From contig NZ_BCWR01000008.1 of assembly GCF_001592305.1 (NCBI RefSeq), positions 171,381-235,380 on the forward strand: a stretch of DNA of 64,000 bases, written 5' to 3'. A program made the translations under genes and the position numbers. Positions 59,920 to 64,000 of this stretch are shown here, piece by piece. Every line of letters begins with the position of its first letter. The first letter of the stretch is position 1. The notes under the pieces were generated by a model. That model saw only the letters and a list, made by a program, of their open reading frames with translations. It was not told where the DNA came from and made no database searches. The DNA comes from Hydrogenophaga taeniospiralis CCUG 15921 (GTDB lineage Bacteria > Pseudomonadota > Gammaproteobacteria > Burkholderiales > Burkholderiaceae_C).

Positions 59920-61323
59920 ATGGAATCCGCTTCTCGCGTGGGGCAACGTACGCCCACTGTTTTGCTTGGTCTGGTGGCGCTCCTCGCGCTGGCCTCTTGT
60001 GGCACCCTGACCGGCATCCCCGCCCACGGCGGGGGTAAACGCTTTGCCACCGAACAACGCCTGGTGTCGGCCAGCATCCGGGCCGCACTCAAAGACATCG
60101 ACGTCACTGCGCTCAGGGGCAAGCGCGCTGCCCTGGTGTTCGACCTGGTGGCCGACGAAGGCGGCGGCACCCTGTCGGGTGGCCGCTGGACCCCGGGCCT
60201 CTTGTTCAGCGCGGGCAGTGTGCTCAGCCCGGTGACCACCACCAGCAACGCCTTCCAGGTGTTCAACCTGGCCGAATCGGGCGGCAACTACAGCAACAGC
60301 GGCTCCAGCGGTGGCACCACCACCGTCAGCACCACCTTGCAAAGCGGCAGCAACACCAGCAGCGGCAGCAGCACCCAGCAAGGCAGCTCGTCCAGCAACG
60401 GCAGCAGCACCAGCGACGGCAGCACCAGCAGCAGTGGTACCAACACCAGCTCTGGCTCGAACACCAACACGAGCAACACCACCAATACCGGCACCAGCTC
60501 AGGTGGCAGCACCAGCACCACCGGGGGTACCACCACCAACAGCAACTTCAACCAGACCGACAGCAGCACCAACGCCACCACCGGCAGTGGCACCAGCACC
60601 AGCAGTGGGACCAACACACAGAACACCACCAACACCGGTAGCGGCACCACCACCCAGGACGCCACCAGCAGTGGCAGCGGCACCAACAACAACACCGGCA
60701 GCAACAGCGGGACCAGCACCACCACCTCGACCAGCAGCAACAACGGCGGAAGCACCACCCGGGGCGGCTTCAACAGCCAGCGCCAGACGGTCAGCCCAAC
60801 ACCCAGCGAAACCACCAGCGTGACCGAGGGCACCCGGCGCGAGCACACCGCCACGCTGCAATACAAAGGCCTGGGCGACTATCAGAACTTCAACGTGCCC
60901 AAGAGCGATGCCAGCCTGCTGATGGGATTGGTTCGCAACTACCTGCTGTTCAGCGGCGTCATTCCCACCACCCCGACCGACCCCAGCGCCGAGGTGCTGG
61001 TCTACATCACGGTGGACATCTTTGGCACCGTGCGCAGCCGCTTCGATGCACTGGTCTACAACAACGAAACCGTCAAGGCCGAAACCAGCTTCGAGATCAG
61101 CGCTTTTGACCGCGAGGGAAAGCTCATCATGCGCCCCCAGGTGGCCAACCGCGAATCGCAGTACCGCGAGCACTACCTCATGTGGGCCGGCCCCGTCACC
61201 ACGAACGAGCGCGTCGACCAGGGCCAGGGTCTGCTGGTCGACTTCACCGATGTGGACGGCAGCAAGGCCAGCTACAACGCCGCTGCGCCGGTTGAACGCA
61301 CCCACCTGTTGGGCAAAAACTGA
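59920..61323 (+). CDS. lipoprotein with long Ser/Thr/Asn/Gly-rich linker
   Basis: A 467-residue exported protein I cannot assign. Signal sequence and lipobox LASC give acylated Cys27. A first folded part (about 30-115) contains ALKDIDVTALRGKRAALVFD. Residues about 119-283 are almost only Ser, Thr, Asn and Gly (blocks such as SGSNTSSGSSTQQGSS and TNTSSGSNTNTSNTTN). A second folded part (about 290-467) has LLMGLVRNYLLFSGVIPTTP, AEVLVYITVDIFGTVRSRF and VKAETSFEISAFDREGKLI. The ATG at 59920 is preceded by AGGGAG. The linker could span the cell wall or be O-glycosylated. Confidence 0.75.
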   Translation: MESASRVGQRTPTVLLGLVALLALASCGTLTGIPAHGGGKRFATEQRLVSASIRAALKDIDVTALRGKRAALVFDLVADEGGGTLSGGRWTPGLLFSAGSVLSPVTTTSNAFQVFNLAESGGNYSNSGSSGGTTTVSTTLQSGSNTSSGSSTQQGSSSSNGSSTSDGSTSSSGTNTSSGSNTNTSNTTNTGTSSGGSTSTTGGTTTNSNFNQTDSSTNATTGSGTSTSSGTNTQNTTNTGSGTTTQDATSSGSGTNNNTGSNSGTSTTTSTSSNNGGSTTRGGFNSQRQTVSPTPSETTSVTEGTRREHTATLQYKGLGDYQNFNVPKSDASLLMGLVRNYLLFSGVIPTTPTDPSAEVLVYITVDIFGTVRSRFDALVYNNETVKAETSFEISAFDREGKLIMRPQVANRESQYREHYLMWAGPVTTNERVDQGQGLLVDFTDVDGSKASYNAAAPVERTHLLGKN

Positions 61324-61440
61324 ACAGCCGGCCCGTCCGCACGGATGGGCGTTCATCGTCATATGGGGAGGAATACAAACGCGCGCACTGCCTGCTTCGA
61401 AACCCGGTGGGATGGCCACCCTCCCCCGACGACTCACGAT

Positions 61441-61460
61441 CACTTCACTTCACTTCACTT
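61441..61460 (+). repeat. pentanucleotide tandem repeat (CACTT)4
   Basis: Four exact CACTT units end 13 bp before the ATG of the next gene, in its leader just upstream of the Shine-Dalgarno TAGGGA. Slippage could change leader length, but four units is a short tract. Confidence 0.8.
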
Positions 61461-61473
61461 TAGGGAAACTTCT

Positions 61474-61716
61474 ATGACCACGATCCAGTGGCGAATCTCT
61501 ACCGCCGCAGCGCTTCTTTTCGTCTCCACCGCCAGCTTCGCCATCGAACCCGACCAGCGGGCGCTGGAGCTGGCGCTGTCTTTGTCTGCCCAGGCTCCGA
61601 CCGTCATGGAGAAGAGCGGTGTGGACCAGCGTGCTGCCGCACAAGCGGCCCTGGTCAACGAGGCGAGCAAGGCGCAGTCCACCGACACGAACGCCCAACA
61701 ACAAGGAGCGAAATGA
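61474..61716 (+). CDS. small exported protein of unknown function
   Basis: An 80-residue protein: Sec signal peptide (ISTAAALLFVSTASFA, cleavage before IEPD), then a helical, Ala/Gln-rich mature part ending in a polar tail (STDTNAQQQGAK). No family recognised. Its stop overlaps the ATG of the next lipoprotein gene, so the two are coupled. Confidence 0.62.
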   Translation: MTTIQWRISTAAALLFVSTASFAIEPDQRALELALSLSAQAPTVMEKSGVDQRAAAQAALVNEASKAQSTDTNAQQQGAK

Positions 61717-62171
61717 TGTTTGCACGGAACAAGAAATTTCTTGCTGCTTGCTCGGTGGTGGTGCTCTCCATGGGGTTGCAGGCCTGTGGTGGCGGGTCCT
61801 CATCGGACGCCGACACCTCGGCCGAAGTGCCTTCGTTTGCCGGTACCTATGACGTGACGCTCAGCAAGACCTCGGACAGCTGTGCAACGGGCCTTGACAA
61901 GTCCTTCAAGGTTGTTCAGACCGTGACCCAGTCCGGCCGCGCCATCACCCTGGTCAGTAACGCTGTCACTCTGCAAGGCTCGGTGGACGCGGACAACGCC
62001 GGTCTGTCGGCATCGTTCCAGAACACGACCAATGGCGTGCTTGTGACCACCACCACGGTCTATCGGAGCACCGCTACCCCGGGGCTGTACGGAGCCGGGT
62101 TCTCCGTGGTGGCAAAGTCCGGCAACGAGACCTGCTCGGTGAGCTACAACGGCCAGGCCAAGCTGAAGTAA
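61713..62171 (+). CDS. small lipoprotein of unknown function
   Basis: A 152-residue lipoprotein: lipobox LQAC gives acylated Cys25, followed by a GGGSSSDADTSAE tether and a beta-rich domain (FAGTYDVTLSKTSDSC, SGRAITLVSNAVTLQGSVDA) with two further cysteines that could pair. The GGGSSS tether is common in betaproteobacterial surface lipoproteins. ATGATG at 61713 leaves the first codon ambiguous. It overlaps the upstream gene and is followed by a hairpin. Confidence 0.68.
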   Translation: MMFARNKKFLAACSVVVLSMGLQACGGGSSSDADTSAEVPSFAGTYDVTLSKTSDSCATGLDKSFKVVQTVTQSGRAITLVSNAVTLQGSVDADNAGLSASFQNTTNGVLVTTTTVYRSTATPGLYGAGFSVVAKSGNETCSVSYNGQAKLK

Positions 62172-62185
62172 GCCGCTTTCTGAAT

Positions 62186-62222
62186 GGGGCAACCGACCGG
62201 CGCCTATACCGGTGGTTGCCCC
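62186..62222 (+). terminator. hairpin after the lipoprotein gene
   Basis: GGGGCAACCGACCGG pairs with CCGGTGGTTGCCCC (one bulged base), 14 bp beyond the lipoprotein stop. It is strong but lacks a T-run, so it is a probable terminator or 3'-end stabiliser. Confidence 0.6.
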
Positions 62223-62306
62223 TTGATCGATTGCTTCACGGGCGCTGAGGGTCCGTGCTGCGATAGGTGGGTTTCATTGAATCAAGAAAAAAAACTGGAG
62301 GATTTC

Positions 62307-63128
62307 ATGAAGAAAATTTGTGCACTCGTGCTGGGCCTCGCAGGCCTGGTATCCACGCCCGCCATGGCTGAAGTGCCTGGCTCGGCCGCTGCGGCCAACT
62401 GCTTTACTGCCATGTCCAACACGCTCTATGAAGTGTGGCCAGGTGTGCAGGCGCTCAAGGTGGGCAGGTTTCTCAACGACGCAAATCGCGTCCACCTCAA
62501 TTCGCTCGATTCGAACGAAATCAGCCAGCTGTGCAGTACCCAGGGCTGGCATCTGTCCACCTGGGGCAGCAATGTGCTGCACAACTTCCGCGCTTCGGCC
62601 CATGCGTTTCAGGGCGGTGTTCCTGTGTATCGGTTCCGGCACAAAATCATTGGCAGTTATTTCTACACGTCGAACTACGCCGAATACATGAACACGCTGA
62701 ATCAGCCGGCTCACTGGGTGTCCGAAGGCGTTGCGTTCTATGTGCCAGATATTCACAGCGCCCCCATGCTGCTCGACCAGACCGACCCGCAGACGGGTGA
62801 GGTCAAGCGGGTCAGCCAATACCCGCTCGCGTGCGCCCGCCAGATGCCTCCCCGCGAAGACTTCGTCAGTATCCACTGCGAAGAGGTGCCCGCACCCAGC
62901 ACCGGTCTCACGCCGGTGTACCGCTTTTACAGCCCGAGTCGTGGTCACTTCTACACGGCCATCTTCGATGAGGCGGTGTCCGTGAACGCGAACAGGGCCA
63001 CCAATACCTATCAATACGAAGGCGTGGCATTCTGGGCATTCAGCCATGCAGCGTTGGTGAATCAGCCCGATCTCCCGGGCTGGATGACCGGGGTGTACTA
63101 CTCCTACAGCGGACCTATCTTCTTCTGA
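62307..63128 (+). CDS. secreted DUF5648-type repeat protein
   Basis: A 273-residue exported protein. The signal peptide (KKICALVLGLAGLVSTPAMA) is followed by a beta-rich mature part with two copies of the motif set VYRF...FYT...EGVAF: VPVYRFRHKIIGSYFYTS with WVSEGVAFYV, then TPVYRFYSPSRGHFYTA with YQYEGVAFWA. This is the DUF5648 pattern seen in bacterial secreted and lytic proteins, where it is thought to bind a polymer. A strong GGAGG precedes the ATG at 62307. Exact function unknown. Confidence 0.72.
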   Translation: MKKICALVLGLAGLVSTPAMAEVPGSAAAANCFTAMSNTLYEVWPGVQALKVGRFLNDANRVHLNSLDSNEISQLCSTQGWHLSTWGSNVLHNFRASAHAFQGGVPVYRFRHKIIGSYFYTSNYAEYMNTLNQPAHWVSEGVAFYVPDIHSAPMLLDQTDPQTGEVKRVSQYPLACARQMPPREDFVSIHCEEVPAPSTGLTPVYRFYSPSRGHFYTAIFDEAVSVNANRATNTYQYEGVAFWAFSHAALVNQPDLPGWMTGVYYSYSGPIFF

Positions 63129-63140
63129 AGCTGAGACCCC

Positions 63141-63170
63141 ACTGCCAGACGGCTCGGCCCGTCTGGCAGT
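63141..63170 (+). terminator. perfect hairpin after the DUF5648 gene
   Basis: ACTGCCAGACGG and CCGTCTGGCAGT form a perfect 12-bp stem around a 6-nt loop. There is no T-run downstream. Its place 12 bp after a stop codon suggests termination or mRNA 3'-end protection. Confidence 0.65.
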
Positions 63171-63200
63171 GAACAAGACCCATCCCCCAAGGAGCACACC

Positions 63201-63740
63201 ATGAACATCGGCTCTCACCGTCACGTCCTCTCGGGCTTCGCGCTCGCCGTCCTCACGGCCGTGGCGGCCGGCCCCGTGGCGGCTCAAACCACCCGCGCCA
63301 GCGCCGCCTCGGTCGAGAAACTCGTTGCCATCAACGGCGCGCAAAAGGCTCTGGAGCAGGCCGTTGGCGGCATCGAGACCCAGGTCAGGTCGCAGGTGGT
63401 CATGAGCCTCCTGCAGCAAAACGGTGGCGCGCCGCTCAACGCGCAGCAGCAGACCGCGGTCAACAAGGTCGTCCCCGCGGTTGGGGCCGTGCTGCGCCGT
63501 GAAATGGGCTGGCCAAACCTGAAAGACCCCTACGTCAAGCTCTACCAGGCCCAGCTCAACCAGGACGAGGTCAACCGCCTGATCAAGCTCTACGAAGACC
63601 CCGGCTACCAGACGCTGATGCAGAAGATGCAGACCGTCAACCTGCAATCGGCCCAACTGATCCAGCAACAATTGCCCGTCATCCTGCAGAAGATCCAGCC
63701 CGTGCTCGAAGACACCCTGAAAGACGCCTTGAAACAGTAA
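63201..63740 (+). CDS. periplasmic DUF2059-domain protein
   Basis: A 179-residue exported helical protein. The signal peptide (FALAVLTAVAAGPVAA, cleavage before QTTR) precedes the DUF2059-like C-terminal helices (KLYQAQLNQDEVNRLIKLYE, DPGYQTLMQKMQTVN), with the usual EDPGYQ turn. The family has no defined activity. AAGGAG precedes the ATG. Confidence 0.75.
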   Translation: MNIGSHRHVLSGFALAVLTAVAAGPVAAQTTRASAASVEKLVAINGAQKALEQAVGGIETQVRSQVVMSLLQQNGGAPLNAQQQTAVNKVVPAVGAVLRREMGWPNLKDPYVKLYQAQLNQDEVNRLIKLYEDPGYQTLMQKMQTVNLQSAQLIQQQLPVILQKIQPVLEDTLKDALKQ

Positions 63741-63850
63741 CGGCGCCCCCAGCAATGCAGGCCGGGTGCGTAGACGGTTCATCCCTCGCGCACCCTTTTG
63801 ACGTGGGCACACCGGCCCCTTGACGCAAGAAGAATTTCGGGAGGAGCGCG

Positions 63851-64000
63851 ATGACACAAGAAGCAGACACGCGATCATTGGCGCTGTCGACAGCCCCCCA
63901 TCAGAGGCCCGCGTTCTGGAAGCGCCTGATCGCCGGCCTGCTGATGCTGACGATCAACGTCAGCAGCTTCGCGCAAGCGGTCAGCCCGGTGCTGGGAGGC
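63851..64000 (+). CDS. exported or membrane protein, N-terminal fragment cut by right edge
   Basis: The first 50 codons are visible. A polar, cytoplasmic-looking start of about 22 residues (MTQEADTRSLALSTAPHQRP) leads to a hydrophobic stretch (LIAGLLMLTINVSSFAQAV) that may be a long signal peptide or anchor. GGGAGGAG precedes the ATG. Extended N-termini of this kind occur in large secreted proteins, but the family cannot be judged from this much. Confidence 0.5.
   Translation, partial: MTQEADTRSLALSTAPHQRPAFWKRLIAGLLMLTINVSSFAQAVSPVLGG

Noticed and set aside
60288..60866. Minus-strand Val/Leu/Pro-rich frame opposite the low-complexity lipoprotein, which looks like a membrane protein
   Set aside because: The hydrophobicity is simply the reverse complement of Ser/Thr/Asn/Gly codons; there is no ribosome site or folded-domain signature.

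Overview
The window looks like chromosome of a motile betaproteobacterium of the order Burkholderiales, most likely family Comamonadaceae and plausibly Hydrogenophaga or a close relative. This is inferred from the very GC-rich coding sequence, the FlhD/FlhC master regulator next to motA-motB-cheY-cheZ-flhB-flhA-flhF-fliA, the fliE / fliFGHIJKLMNOPQR arrangement, the acdS-acdR pair, and an intergenic repeat of a Comamonadaceae-like type. The genus is not proven.

Layout. 1-4.4 kb: the 5' part of the ACC deaminase gene acdS, its divergent Lrp-type regulator acdR, an orphan XylR/DmpR-type sigma-54 activator, and a QorB-like NmrA oxidoreductase divergent from an HxlR regulator. 4.4-9.2 kb: a nitronate-monooxygenase-like flavoprotein, a PAS histidine kinase translationally coupled to a single-domain response regulator, and a universal stress protein. 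9.2-12.2 kb: a 46-bp-arm inverted repeat, an operator-like palindrome, and an operon of class A flavin hydroxylase, DUF2783 protein and VOC dioxygenase/glyoxalase-fold protein. 12.3-20.8 kb: a chemotaxis block without cheW or a receptor (cheY1-cheA-cheR-cheD-cheB), a short CheZ-like protein, a REC-containing NarX/DesK-type kinase with its NarL-type regulator, and an unknown Ala/Glu-rich protein behind a putative sigma-28 promoter. 20.9-23.4 kb: MFS exporter, isoprenylcysteine-methyltransferase-like protein, small lipoprotein.

23.4-27.5 kb is an accessory island with visibly less GC-rich sequence. It holds a DUF262/DUF1524 (GmrSD-like) protein in an operon with a membrane-anchored coiled-coil/SH3 protein, a small membrane protein, and a truncated IS3-type transposase. 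It abuts the 3' end of fliR and is the best candidate for an undescribed (possibly anti-phage) system.

27.5-54.3 kb is the flagellar regulon: export gate and switch (fliR to fliF on the minus strand), fliE, filament genes (fliT, fliS, fliD, fliC), master regulator (flhD, flhC), stator (motA, motB), CheY/CheZ, export gate (flhB, flhA), placement genes (flhF and a P-loop-less flhG) and sigma-28 (fliA). Nine copies of a palindrome-rich repeat of about 80-90 bp lie in gaps here and next to cheB, several of them inside operons. Four sigma-28-like promoters with identical 14-nt spacers point to FliA control of fliC, cheY1-cheA, the CheZ-like gene and the unknown gene at 12.3 kb.

54.4-59.6 kb carries a KpsS-like polysaccharide protein, two SAM methyltransferases and a large HAD-domain protein, possibly for surface or flagellin glycan modification. 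59.9-64 kb is a run of exported proteins: a lipoprotein with a long Ser/Thr/Asn/Gly linker, a small exported protein, a second lipoprotein, a DUF5648 protein, a DUF2059 protein, and a gene cut by the right edge.
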